A DNA stretch of 64,000 nt, taken from positions 124,001 through 188,000 of the forward strand of contig NZ_JAYKPK010000004.1 in assembly GCF_035117555.1 (NCBI RefSeq), given 5' to 3'. Position 1 is the first letter of the stretch. Each line of letters begins with the position of its first letter. Source of the DNA: Yoonia sp035117555 (lineage in GTDB: Bacteria; Pseudomonadota; Alphaproteobacteria; Rhodobacterales; Rhodobacteraceae). The notes under the pieces were generated by a model. That model was given only the letters and a program-made list of their open reading frames with translations. It was not told the origin of the DNA and did no database searches. Of the stretch, positions 52,588 to 60,420 are shown piece after piece. The position numbers were made by a program, and so were the translations under genes.

Positions 52588-53703
52588 ATGCCCAAAACAC
52601 TTGCCGCCAACATGCGCCGGATGCAGCGTATGATGCGCCCGGCGAAACTGACCAAGAAAAGCCAGTCGATCCTGATCGCTTCGGCTTTCTCGCCTTTCGG
52701 GGCAGCCAAGCCGAAAAAGACCAAAACCCAGGCCACAGCCGCCGGTCAGGCGCTGGGTCTGATGGTCAATAATATCCGCGCCGCCCAAGGGCTGATGCCC
52801 GGGGCCAGCAAACCCACCACGACACGCGCGGTTGCGCCAACTGTCCCCAAAGGTGCGCAATATCTGTCGCGCCAGCACCGCTCTGCGCAGGGCGCGCGAG
52901 GCTATAAGCTTTATCTGCCCGCCTCTGCCCCGAAAAAACCCAAAGGGCTGATCCTGATGCTGCATGGCTGCGGGCAGGACCCTGATGATTTTGCCCTTGG
53001 CACCCATATGAATGCGGTGGCGGAAAAACACGGGCTGGCGGTGGCCTATCCGGCACAGACCCGCAAGCATAATGCGGGCGGCTGCTGGAACTGGTTCGGC
53101 CCGGCGCATCAGATCCGGGGCGTGGGGGAACCGGCGATCCTCGCGTCCCTGACCCGCAAATTGATGCGCGAATTGGGTGTGACACGCGACAATGTCTATG
53201 TCGCGGGCCTGTCCGCGGGTGGGGCGATGGCCGCGATTTTGGTGGATGTTTATCCCGATGTCTTTGCGGCTGCCGGTATTCATTCCGGTCTGGCCCGGGG
53301 CGCGGCGCGGGATGTGTCATCAGCGATGGGGGCGATGCGCAGCGGCGCGCCGGGCGGCTCTGCCCCGGCGGCTTTGCGTGCGACATACAAACCGGTCCGG
53401 CGGATCATCTTTCAAGGCGATAATGACGGCACCGTGCATCTGTCCAATGCGCAGCATCTGGTAACCGCCGCCTTGGGTGATGATCCGACAGCCGCGCGGA
53501 TCACCAGCAATTCCGTGCGCAAGATCGGCTATACCCGCAGCGATTTTGCAAGCAACGGCGATCTGGGAGAGTTGGAATTATGGGTGCTGAAAGGGGCCGG
53601 TCACGCCTGGTCGGGGGGCCGTGTCGCCGGGTCCTACACCGACCATAAAGGCCCTGACGCCTCGACCCAGATGGTGCGGTTCTTTCTGGCCGCTTCCCGC
53701 TGA
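52588..53703 (+). CDS. PHB depolymerase family esterase, 371 aa
   Basis: Alpha/beta hydrolase of the polyhydroxybutyrate depolymerase/feruloyl esterase group (esterase_phb). Core begins about residue 105: YKLYLPASAPKKPKGLILML, oxyanion HGCGQDPDDFALGT, nucleophile in VAGLSAGGAMAAIL (GLSAG), acid likely in FQGDNDGTVH, and base His in KGAGHAWSGG. The N-terminal about 95 residues are basic and Met/Lys-rich, without a clear signal peptide, so it may be intracellular and act on PHB granules or short oligomers, which is inference. Preceded by GGAGG and by an EcfG-type promoter. Confidence 0.9.
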   Translation: MPKTLAANMRRMQRMMRPAKLTKKSQSILIASAFSPFGAAKPKKTKTQATAAGQALGLMVNNIRAAQGLMPGASKPTTTRAVAPTVPKGAQYLSRQHRSAQGARGYKLYLPASAPKKPKGLILMLHGCGQDPDDFALGTHMNAVAEKHGLAVAYPAQTRKHNAGGCWNWFGPAHQIRGVGEPAILASLTRKLMRELGVTRDNVYVAGLSAGGAMAAILVDVYPDVFAAAGIHSGLARGAARDVSSAMGAMRSGAPGGSAPAALRATYKPVRRIIFQGDNDGTVHLSNAQHLVTAALGDDPTAARITSNSVRKIGYTRSDFASNGDLGELELWVLKGAGHAWSGGRVAGSYTDHKGPDASTQMVRFFLAASR

Positions 53704-53719
53704 CGTAGCGGAGCCTGCC

Positions 53720-53745
53720 GGAACGCGAATGGCTTCGACACGGTT
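53720..53745 (+). promoter_or_regulatory. EcfG-type promoter (one mismatch) of the PRC-barrel gene
   Basis: GGAAC (53720-53724), 17-nt spacer, GGTT (53742-53745) where CGTT is the consensus. Leader of about 90 bp to ATG 53842. Confidence 0.55.
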
Positions 53746-53841
53746 TCCTTCTTGTGACGGGCCGCAGCGACGGCTGATCACACCCTTTGCAGAGGGCACC
53801 TGCAGCCAGAGATCCCGACCAACGGGATCAAGGAGAATATT

Positions 53842-54201
53842 ATGACCGACCATAACACCCCCGCACAGCCCAGCACCATTGGCGGTGCCTTCAGCTTTAA
53901 CCGCGAAGGCTATGGCCATGTCGAAACCCATGCGCTGACCACCAATGATGTCGAAAACGCCTATGTCTATGGCCGCGACGATGAAACCATCGGCTCGATC
54001 AGCAATCTGGAAGTCGGCGCCGATGGCAAGATCACCCATGCGATCGTCGATGTCGGCGGTTTTCTGGGCATGGGCGCGCATTCCGTCAAACTGCCGTTCA
54101 GCGACCTGACCGTGTTGCGTGAAACGAACGGGGCTGACCTGCGTATCCATCTTGATACAACCGCAGAACAGCTCAAGGCGATGCCGCAATACCACGCGTG
54201 A
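53842..54201 (+). CDS. PRC-barrel domain protein, cytosolic, 119 aa
   Basis: Single PRC-barrel: VENAYVYGRDDETIGSISNLEV, then THAIVDVGGFLGMGAHSVKLPFSDL. The GGFLG turn recurs in both barrels of the secreted protein encoded at 54308-55354, so the two are paralogues. The end LDTTAEQLKAMPQYHA also resembles the other protein's end (ATEEQIQNLPEYES). No signal peptide. Start with AAGGAG 7 nt upstream. The function of this stress-linked family is unknown. A strong terminator follows. Confidence 0.88.
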   Translation: MTDHNTPAQPSTIGGAFSFNREGYGHVETHALTTNDVENAYVYGRDDETIGSISNLEVGADGKITHAIVDVGGFLGMGAHSVKLPFSDLTVLRETNGADLRIHLDTTAEQLKAMPQYHA

Positions 54202-54222
54202 TCTGACCCCGCGCGACCATGC

Positions 54223-54257
54223 AAAGAGGCCGCACAAGCGATTGTGCGGCCTCTTTT
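54223..54257. terminator. Bidirectional terminator, 15-bp perfect stem
   Basis: Arms 54223-54237 and 54242-54256 pair perfectly (GCGA loop) and run from AAA to TTTT, so it can stop transcripts from both convergent PRC-barrel genes. Confidence 0.88.
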
Positions 54258-54307
54258 CTTTGCGGGAAAGGTGACAGCGCATCGTCACGCGCCATCACCA
54301 GGCCGTA

Positions 54308-55354
54308 TCAATTTGCGGATTCGTATTCCGGCAGGTTCTGGATCTGCTCTTCCGTCGCATCGACATAGACACGCACATCGTCATTCGCTTCCGTCGTCAG
54401 GATGGTCAGCTCGTCATAGGACAAAGCCGCCTGGCGGCTGCCGATGCCCAGAAAACCACCGAAATCGATGATCACATCCATGACCTCGCCACCTTCACCC
54501 AGGATCAGCTCTTCCACAGTGCCGACATCGGTGTCGTTGATGTCATAGACCGATTGACCGACCAATGTGTCGCTGGACACGCTGCCGACTTCCATACGGC
54601 CATAACCGTCACGTTCGATATCAGGCGCGGCAAAGGCACCACGTTCCGTATCATCGGCCTGCATACCCGGCTGACCGTCCATCGGCATGGCGTCCGGATC
54701 GGTCGCATCAGTGCCGTCATTTTCAGCGTCGGTCGGCATCCCGTCCTGTGTCTCGGTCACCTGACCACCCTGACCTTCGGCTTCCAGATCGCTGCGGTCA
54801 CCCGCGCCGGTGGTGGTGCGGTCAAATGCAGGCGTCTGCCCTAGCTCATCGGCATTGGTATCGGCGATGATGATCAATTCGCCCATATCATCCGGGCTGG
54901 TGGTGAAATCCAGCTTGTCCATGCCCATCGCGACATCCTGTTCGCCCATGCCAAGGAAACCGCCGACACCGATCACCAGCGCGCGGACTTCGCCGTCAGC
55001 GGACAGGATCACTTCGTTGATCTGGCCGATGACTTCCAGATCATCCATGGTGCCGCCTGTGGTCGTGGCTGTGCCATCATCCGGCGCGGTGGCCATGTCA
55101 TCGGTGTTTTCGCTGCTCAGATCAGCCGCTGTGTCGGTTTCTGTGCCAGAAGTGCTGGCCTGTGCATAGACATCCATGCCCATCAGTTCGGATACGAAAA
55201 TATCCGTCTGCGCGCGTTCTGACAAAAAGCCCGATGTGGCGCTGGTTTCGGTTGTGGTTTCTGCTGTGGTTTCGTCGGTTGTGACCTGTGCCAGCGTGAC
55301 CGATGGCAGACCCATCGCAATGACGAGGGCCGTTGTTGAGAGAAATCTATTCAT
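54308..55354 (-). CDS. Secreted double PRC-barrel protein, 348 aa
   Basis: Signal peptide MNRFLSTTALVIAMGLPSVT then LAQ gives export to the periplasm. Two PRC-barrel units: first about residues 100-175 (IGQINEVILSADGEVRALVI, GGFLGMGEQDVAMGMDKLDF) and second about 260-345 (VGQSVYDINDTDVGTVEELI, DFGGFLGIGSRQAALSYDEL). They are joined by very acidic, Asp/Thr/Glu-rich low-complexity linkers. Start 55354 has GGAGGACAT upstream. An exact EcfG-type promoter lies 60-90 bp upstream. The role is unknown; cell-envelope stress protection is a guess. Confidence 0.87.
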   Translation of the reverse strand: MNRFLSTTALVIAMGLPSVTLAQVTTDETTAETTTETSATSGFLSERAQTDIFVSELMGMDVYAQASTSGTETDTAADLSSENTDDMATAPDDGTATTTGGTMDDLEVIGQINEVILSADGEVRALVIGVGGFLGMGEQDVAMGMDKLDFTTSPDDMGELIIIADTNADELGQTPAFDRTTTGAGDRSDLEAEGQGGQVTETQDGMPTDAENDGTDATDPDAMPMDGQPGMQADDTERGAFAAPDIERDGYGRMEVGSVSSDTLVGQSVYDINDTDVGTVEELILGEGGEVMDVIIDFGGFLGIGSRQAALSYDELTILTTEANDDVRVYVDATEEQIQNLPEYESAN

Positions 55355-55416
55355 AATATGTCCTCCGGGCTGAATGCAGGTCGGGTACCGGCTGCTTGTT
55401 CGCCCAATATCCAAGG

Positions 55417-55442
55417 AACGTCAGCCTTGCGGCATCCGTTCC
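55417..55442 (-). promoter_or_regulatory. EcfG-type promoter of the double PRC-barrel gene
   Basis: Minus strand GGAAC (55442-55438), 17-nt spacer, CGTT (55420-55417): exact consensus. Spacer starts GGA as in the other exact copies. Confidence 0.75.
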
Positions 55443-55480
55443 TGCATTGTTGGCGGGTCAGGCGGGTTTCGCCGCTGGGC

Positions 55481-55506
55481 GGAACGGATGCTGCTGCCCC
55501 CGCGTT
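55481..55506 (+). promoter_or_regulatory. EcfG-type promoter of the 84-aa membrane protein gene
   Basis: GGAAC (55481-55485), 17-nt spacer, CGTT (55503-55506): exact consensus, 27 bp before ATG 55533. Divergent from the site at 55417-55442, 38 bp apart. Confidence 0.75.
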
Positions 55507-55532
55507 GGACCAATACAGAAGAAGGACATATC

Positions 55533-55787
55533 ATGGACCGCCTCAGCATCTATCTTTCCCTCGCCGTCGGATCGGTCGTCACCGGTGCGCTGGTCATTCT
55601 GGTTTTGTCGCTGGGCTGGTACTCTTGGCCCGCCATCGGCGGCGCTGCCGCTGTCGGATTTGTCGCGACATGGCCGATCAGCTACGCGATTTCACGCCGG
55701 ATCAAACGGCAGGATGCAGGCTGGGACGAAACCAAGGTGGAAGGTCGCCAAAGCCCGCTGCCTGACCCGACAGCGCCCGAAGTGTAA
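55533..55787 (+). CDS. Small membrane protein, two helices, 84 aa
   Basis: Unrecognised. Two transmembrane segments (YLSLAVGSVVTGALVILVLS, about 5-24; WPAIGGAAAVGFVATWPISYAI, about 28-50) and a basic then acidic C-terminal tail (SRRIKRQDAGWDETKVEGRQ). Start ATG 55533 with GAAGGACATATC upstream. Its promoter matches the EcfG consensus, so it should belong to the general stress response. Confidence 0.78.
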   Translation: MDRLSIYLSLAVGSVVTGALVILVLSLGWYSWPAIGGAAAVGFVATWPISYAISRRIKRQDAGWDETKVEGRQSPLPDPTAPEV

Positions 55788-55828
55788 CGATTGCGGCGAT
55801 GGCGGACAGGGCAAATGAACCTTTGTCG

Positions 55829-57241
55829 TCAGCCAGCCGGAATCACCTTGCCGGGGTTCAGGATATTGTGGGGGTCGATCGCTGCCTTGACCGCCCGCAT
55901 CACATCCAGCGCCACCGGGTCTTTGCGCCGCCGCATCGTGTCGATCTTCGATAGGCCGACCCCATGTTCGGCGCTGAATGACCCGCCCAGCTCCTGCACC
56001 ACATCTTCCACCGCTTCGACCATGGCCTGCATCACTGCGGGATCGTTGCGGCTGATATAGCTCGTGTGATGGATATTGCCGTCGCCCAGATGCGCGACCA
56101 GCACCTCATCGACATCCGGGTCGATGGCCTTCAACCGTGGCGTCAATGCGCCCTCGAACGCCGCGACCTTGTCCAGCGGCAGGGCCACATCGGTATTCAC
56201 GAAATGCCCGCCGAAAAAGGCGACATGGCCCGCATCCTCGCGTCGTTTCCAGATCTGGCGGCGCTGCGCCTCATTCTGCGCGATCACGGCATCAAGCAAG
56301 CTGCCATCTTCCAGCATCTGTCCAAGGATATCTTCCAGCAGTGTCACCACTGGCACTTGTCCGTCGGAACTGGGGGTGGCGTCGCGGGCCATGGTCGCGG
56401 CAACCTCGATCATGATATTGACGTCGTGATCCTGCGCAAAAGGCGGCGGCATCTCGGGGAACATCTGGCGGTGTTTGGCGATATAGCTGCGCGGCATATA
56501 TTCAAACGCCTCCACGCCGCCGCCGGTTTCGGCCTGCAAACGGTGCAGTAGATCCAGCGCATCAGCCAGCGACGGCACCGCGACCATGGCGGTGGCATAG
56601 GCCAGCGGCTTGGGGTGCAGTTTCAGCACGGCGGCGGTGATGATGCCCAATGTGCCTTCCGCGCCGATGATCAGATTGCGCAGATCAAGCCCGGAATTGT
56701 CTTTATGCAGCGCAGACATCAGATTCATCACCCGGCCATCGGCCAGCACGACCTCCAGCCCCAGACACAGGCCGCGCGTGCTGCCATAACGCACCACGTT
56801 CGATCCGCCTGCATTGGTGGACAGCAGCCCGCCGATCATCGCGGACCCCCGCGCGCCCAAGGTCAGCGCAAAGATCAGGTCATGCTTGGCTGCGGCATCA
56901 TGCAGGTGCGACAGTATCACACCCGCCCCCACAGTGGCGGTGCGGCCCGCGACATTGATCTCTGTGATCTGGTTGAGCCGTTCGACCGACAGCACCAGCG
57001 CGCCCTCCGCCGTGGTCGCCCCGGTCAGCCCGGTGCGGCCCGCGGCAGGCACGACTGGGGTGCGCGTTGCATGGGCGATCTGCATAATAGCGGAGACTTC
57101 GGCGGTGCTTTTTGGGCGCAGCACGGCAAGCGGGGTGGATACATAAGCCCCGGTCCAGTCGGTGCCATAGGGGGCAGCATCCACGCCGGTCAGGATGCAT
57201 TCTGCGCCAAGAACGGCGGCAATCTGGTCAAGGACGGACAT
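55829..57241 (-). CDS. FAD-linked oxidoreductase (D-lactate / D-2-hydroxyglutarate dehydrogenase-like), 470 aa
   Basis: Flavoprotein of the GlcD/D2HGDH/LldD-like VAO superfamily. FAD-binding PCMH region: VVPAAGRTGLTGATTAEGAL, ARGSAMIGGLLSTNAGGSNVV and GAEGTLGIITAAVLKL; the C-terminal oxidase domain has VAHLGDGNIHHTSY and FSAEHGVGLSKIDTM...ILNPGKVIP. It lacks an iron-sulfur part. The usual substrate is a D-2-hydroxyacid; which one cannot be told from the sequence alone. Paralogue of GlcD at 7264-8697. Monocistronic; start at 57241. Confidence 0.9.
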   Translation of the reverse strand: MSVLDQIAAVLGAECILTGVDAAPYGTDWTGAYVSTPLAVLRPKSTAEVSAIMQIAHATRTPVVPAAGRTGLTGATTAEGALVLSVERLNQITEINVAGRTATVGAGVILSHLHDAAAKHDLIFALTLGARGSAMIGGLLSTNAGGSNVVRYGSTRGLCLGLEVVLADGRVMNLMSALHKDNSGLDLRNLIIGAEGTLGIITAAVLKLHPKPLAYATAMVAVPSLADALDLLHRLQAETGGGVEAFEYMPRSYIAKHRQMFPEMPPPFAQDHDVNIMIEVAATMARDATPSSDGQVPVVTLLEDILGQMLEDGSLLDAVIAQNEAQRRQIWKRREDAGHVAFFGGHFVNTDVALPLDKVAAFEGALTPRLKAIDPDVDEVLVAHLGDGNIHHTSYISRNDPAVMQAMVEAVEDVVQELGGSFSAEHGVGLSKIDTMRRRKDPVALDVMRAVKAAIDPHNILNPGKVIPAG

Positions 57242-57298
57242 GGCATGCCTTTCGTGCGGTTTGCGGCACGTTAAGGAGGTTTGTTGGCAAGGGAAAGG

Positions 57299-57375
57299 TG
57301 GTGGCGTGGGGGAGACTTGAACTCCCGACCTATCGATTATGAGTCGATCGCTCTAACCAACTGAGCTACCGCGCC
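57299..57375 (-). tRNA. tRNA with CAT anticodon (elongator Met most likely)
   Basis: Cloverleaf of 77 nt with encoded CCA: acceptor GGCGCGG/CCACGCC, D-arm GCTC..GAGC, anticodon stem ATCGA/TCGAT with loop CTCATAA, T-arm GGGAG-TTCAAGT-CTCCC, discriminator A. The anticodon CAT can be Met or lysidine-modified Ile2; body features favour elongator Met. The acceptor stem has one C5-A68 mismatch. Confidence 0.92.
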
Positions 57376-57471
57376 AAACCATGAGCGTCCGATTACGCAA
57401 GTGGCGGGGGGGTGTCAAACCGATTCTGCCGATTTGACATATGGTAAGGTGGATCACGATCCAGCCTGCGC

Positions 57472-58491
57472 CTAGTCGTAGCGCAGGTCCGTCGCTTTGC
57501 CGCGAAACACGGTATAGGCCAGAATCGTATAACCCAAAATCGCAGGCAACACGAAAAGCGTGCCGATCAGGATGATGAACAGGCTTTCCGGTGCGCTGGC
57601 CGCCTCATAGATCGTCAGCTGATCGGGCACGACATAGGGATAAAAACTATAGGCCATGCCACCGAATGCCATCACCCAAAGCGATGTCGCCGCCGCGAAA
57701 GGCAAATATGACCAGCGGTCGTTCATGTATGGCATGCGGCGCAACATCCACCACAGCCAGACAACCAGTAACCCGGAGATGATCGGCAACGGTGACAGCA
57801 AAAGCGCCTCTGGCCAGCTGAACCATTTGTCAAAAATCCGCGCAGAAACCAAGGGTGTCGCCATCGAAATCAGTCCGATCCCCAGCACCAGCCCCCAGAT
57901 CCCGCCTTTGGCCCAATCCACCGCCTTGCGCTGTAAATGCTCATCGGTTTTGTGAATGACCCAGGTGGCACCAATGAAACTATAGCCGACGGTCAGAAAG
58001 ACCGCCGTCAGTGTGGCGAAACCGGCATTCGCCCAGTTCCATTCCAGCCCCATGATATACATGCCCAGCATGAAGCCTTGCGACAGCGAGGTCATCAGCG
58101 ACCCTGCGAAAAACGCATTGTTCCAAAGATGTTTATGCGGTGCGGGCGCCTTGGCGCGGAATTCGAATGCCACACCACGCAGGATCAGCCCGATCAGCAT
58201 GATCGCCACCGGCAGATAAAGCGCGGTCAGGATCGCGCCATGCGCTGTCGGAAAGGCCACGAGCAGTAAGCCCACCGCCAGCACCAGCCATGTCTCATTG
58301 GCATCCCAGAACGGCCCGATGGAGGCGATCATGCGGTCCTTCTCATCATCATCGGCGAAAGGGAACAGCACACCGACGCCCAGATCGAACCCATCTAATA
58401 CGACATAGATCAGGATCGACAGACCCATCAGCCCGGCAAAGACGAAGGGCAGCCAGAGAGCCGGATCACCAAAAGTATTCATGCTATTCAC
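57472..58491 (-). CDS. cydB: Cytochrome bd-type ubiquinol oxidase subunit II, 339 aa
   Basis: Second subunit of the bd-type quinol oxidase. Opening segment LPFVFAGLMGLSILIYVVLDGFDLGVG, then FWDANETWLVLAVGLLLVAFP (the conserved W-D-x-N-x-T-W) and about eight to nine transmembrane helices. Overlaps cydA by 4 bp, as usual for cydAB. No small cydX gene could be recognised after it. Length is close to that of the cyanide-insensitive oxidase CioB. Confidence 0.96.
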   Translation of the reverse strand: MNSMNTFGDPALWLPFVFAGLMGLSILIYVVLDGFDLGVGVLFPFADDDEKDRMIASIGPFWDANETWLVLAVGLLLVAFPTAHGAILTALYLPVAIMLIGLILRGVAFEFRAKAPAPHKHLWNNAFFAGSLMTSLSQGFMLGMYIMGLEWNWANAGFATLTAVFLTVGYSFIGATWVIHKTDEHLQRKAVDWAKGGIWGLVLGIGLISMATPLVSARIFDKWFSWPEALLLSPLPIISGLLVVWLWWMLRRMPYMNDRWSYLPFAAATSLWVMAFGGMAYSFYPYVVPDQLTIYEAASAPESLFIILIGTLFVLPAILGYTILAYTVFRGKATDLRYD

Positions 58492-59879
58492 TCCGCCGGG
58501 ACAGCTTTGGGTGCAGCCGCCGTGGAGGGTGCCACATTGGTGCCGATATCCTTCCCCTGCGCCATTTTCCGCGCCAGATAGAAGATCACATAGACATAGG
58601 CCCCCAGCAACAGCGCATAGACCACCAGATAGGCGATCAGCGTGCCCAGCACCATCGGCGCAGGCACATCGGCCACCGCCTGCTGCGTGGTCATCACCCC
58701 TGTCACCAGCCAGGGCTGGCGGCCGATTTCAGTCGTATACCAACCCGCCAGCGTGGCAAGCCAGCCGCTGAAGGACATCGCCACCAGCGCGTAAAGCATC
58801 GGTTTGGGCAGACCTTCCACCCCGCGTTTACGCCGCAGCATCATGAAGGACGCCGCCCAGCTCAGCAGCAGCATCGCCACACCGGTGCCGATCATCACCC
58901 GGAACGACCAGAACACCGGTGCGACGCGCGGATGCAAGGCTGTGCCATCATCGGCGACGAAATCATTCAGCCCCTGCACCTCGCCATCCCATGTATGGGT
59001 GAGGATGAAGGACGCGAGGTTGGGAATCGCCACCTCGAACCGGTTTTCCCGCGCTTCCTGATCCGGCAGAGCAAACAGGATCAGCGGCACATTGCCCCCG
59101 GTTTCCCAATGCCCTTCCATCGCGGCGACCTTGGCCGGTTGATATTCCTTGGTGTTCAACCCATGCATGTCACCGATGAAAATCTGCACCGGCATCAACA
59201 AGGCCGCACCGAAAACGGCAGTTTTCAACGCGACCCGGACACCAGCCGTGCGCCCGCCGATCAGCCAGCGGAAGGCGCTGACACCTGCAATCAGGAAGCT
59301 GACGGTCAGGAAGCTGGCCACCACCATATGGGTGAAACGATACGGCATCGACGGGTTGAAGATGATCGCGAACCAATCGGTCGCATGGGCGACGCCATCG
59401 CGCATCTCATACCCCTGCGGCGTATGCATCCAGGAATTCAGCACAATGATCCAGAAGGCCGACATCAGCGTGCCGAAAGCCACCAGAAAGGTCGCTGTCG
59501 TATGCAGCCAGTTCGGCACCCGGCTGAACCCGAACAGCATGATGCCCAGAAATACCGCCTCGAGGAAAAACGCGGTCATGATTTCATAGGCCAGCAGCGG
59601 CCCCGCAATATTGCCCACGGTTTCCATGAAACCCGGCCAATTGGTGCCGAACTGGAACGACATGGTGATGCCCGACACAACGCCCATGGCGAATGACAAG
59701 GCAAAGATTTTGACCCAGAAGCGATAGGCCTCCATCCAGCGGTCGTCGCGGGTCATGTTGTAGCGGATCTTGAAGAACAAAAGCACCCAACCCAGCGCGA
59801 TGGTGATCGTCGGGAACAGGATATGGAATGAAATATTGGCCGCGAATTGTATCCGGGACAAAAGGAGTGTTTCCATCAT
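58488..59879 (-). CDS. cydA: Cytochrome bd-type ubiquinol oxidase subunit I (short Q-loop, CioA-like), 463 aa
   Basis: Haem-bearing subunit of the high-affinity bd oxidase. Axial ligands: His in RIQFAANISFHILFPT, the His in FHILFP block, and Met in the EGHWET-containing region (AAMEGHWETGG). GRQPWLVTGVMTT is the conserved PW motif. At 463 residues it lacks the Q-loop insertion of E. coli CydA (522), so it belongs to the short-Q-loop, CIO-like class. Start has AAAGGTGA upstream. Expression under low oxygen is usual, but I saw no clear FNR box upstream. Confidence 0.96.
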   Translation of the reverse strand: MMETLLLSRIQFAANISFHILFPTITIALGWVLLFFKIRYNMTRDDRWMEAYRFWVKIFALSFAMGVVSGITMSFQFGTNWPGFMETVGNIAGPLLAYEIMTAFFLEAVFLGIMLFGFSRVPNWLHTTATFLVAFGTLMSAFWIIVLNSWMHTPQGYEMRDGVAHATDWFAIIFNPSMPYRFTHMVVASFLTVSFLIAGVSAFRWLIGGRTAGVRVALKTAVFGAALLMPVQIFIGDMHGLNTKEYQPAKVAAMEGHWETGGNVPLILFALPDQEARENRFEVAIPNLASFILTHTWDGEVQGLNDFVADDGTALHPRVAPVFWSFRVMIGTGVAMLLLSWAASFMMLRRKRGVEGLPKPMLYALVAMSFSGWLATLAGWYTTEIGRQPWLVTGVMTTQQAVADVPAPMVLGTLIAYLVVYALLLGAYVYVIFYLARKMAQGKDIGTNVAPSTAAAPKAVPAE

Positions 59880-60044
59880 TTGCTTTCACCTTTACGCTGA
59901 CGTTGACCCATATATAGCCAAATGAAGCCTTGTGTCATTGGGGTGCGACAGCAGGGCGCGGAACCAACCTCGTCCTTTTAACCTTACAACACAAAAGTAA
60001 ATATACGGTATCTGTGGCGTAATTTTCGACCAAAAAGGCAGGCG

Positions 60045-60389
60045 ATGACTGGATTTCTGACAACACATGTTCTTGATACCGCCAATGGTGTGCCTGCGGC
60101 GGGGATGCGGGTCGATCTCTACCGGCTTTCCGGGGGTGCGCCTGTGCATATCGTCACGATGGTGACCAATGCAGACGGCCGCACAGACAGCCCGATTCTC
60201 CCCGCCGTAGATTTCGCCGTGGGCCGGTATGAACTTGTCTTTCACGCAGGCGCTTACTTCGCCCGCCCCGATGATCCGCGGTTCCTTGACGACATCCCGA
60301 TCCGCTTTGGCATCAATGATCCGGCGTCACATTATCATGTGCCACTGCTGGTCTCGCCCTTCGGGTTTTCGACTTATCGGGGAAGCTGA
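60045..60389 (+). CDS. uraH: 5-hydroxyisourate hydrolase, 114 aa
   Basis: Transthyretin-like enzyme of urate degradation that opens 5-hydroxyisourate to OHCU. Signature parts: LTTHVLDTANGVPAAGM near the start with the active-site His, TNADGRTD, and the C-terminal YHVPLLVSPFGFSTYRGS with the diagnostic YRGS end. Length fits. No other urate genes are in the window. The TGA stop is 4 bp before a palindrome shared with galM's end. Confidence 0.96.
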   Translation: MTGFLTTHVLDTANGVPAAGMRVDLYRLSGGAPVHIVTMVTNADGRTDSPILPAVDFAVGRYELVFHAGAYFARPDDPRFLDDIPIRFGINDPASHYHVPLLVSPFGFSTYRGS

Positions 60390-60392
60390 TGG

Positions 60393-60420
60393 GTAGGATG
60401 CGTGATATCACACATCCTAC
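60393..60420. repeat. 28-bp palindrome (dispersed family, copy C)
   Basis: 14-bp arms (GTAGGATGCGTGAT and partner) with one C-A mismatch. Same family as 17003-17032 and 18157-18178. The galM TAG stop (60419-60417) lies inside, the same arm position used for the DUF1285 stop. Confidence 0.88.

Noticed and set aside
57414..57440. TGTCAAA...TTTGACA inverted repeat near cydB, considered as an FNR or NnrR site
   Set aside because: Half-sites have the wrong order (FNR needs TTGA...TCAA) and it lies after cydB, not before cydA. A transcript-end hairpin is more likely.
58290..59696. 468-aa plus-strand frame opposite cydA
   Set aside because: Antisense shadow; cydA is unambiguous, and the antisense product is low-complexity His/Arg/Gln.
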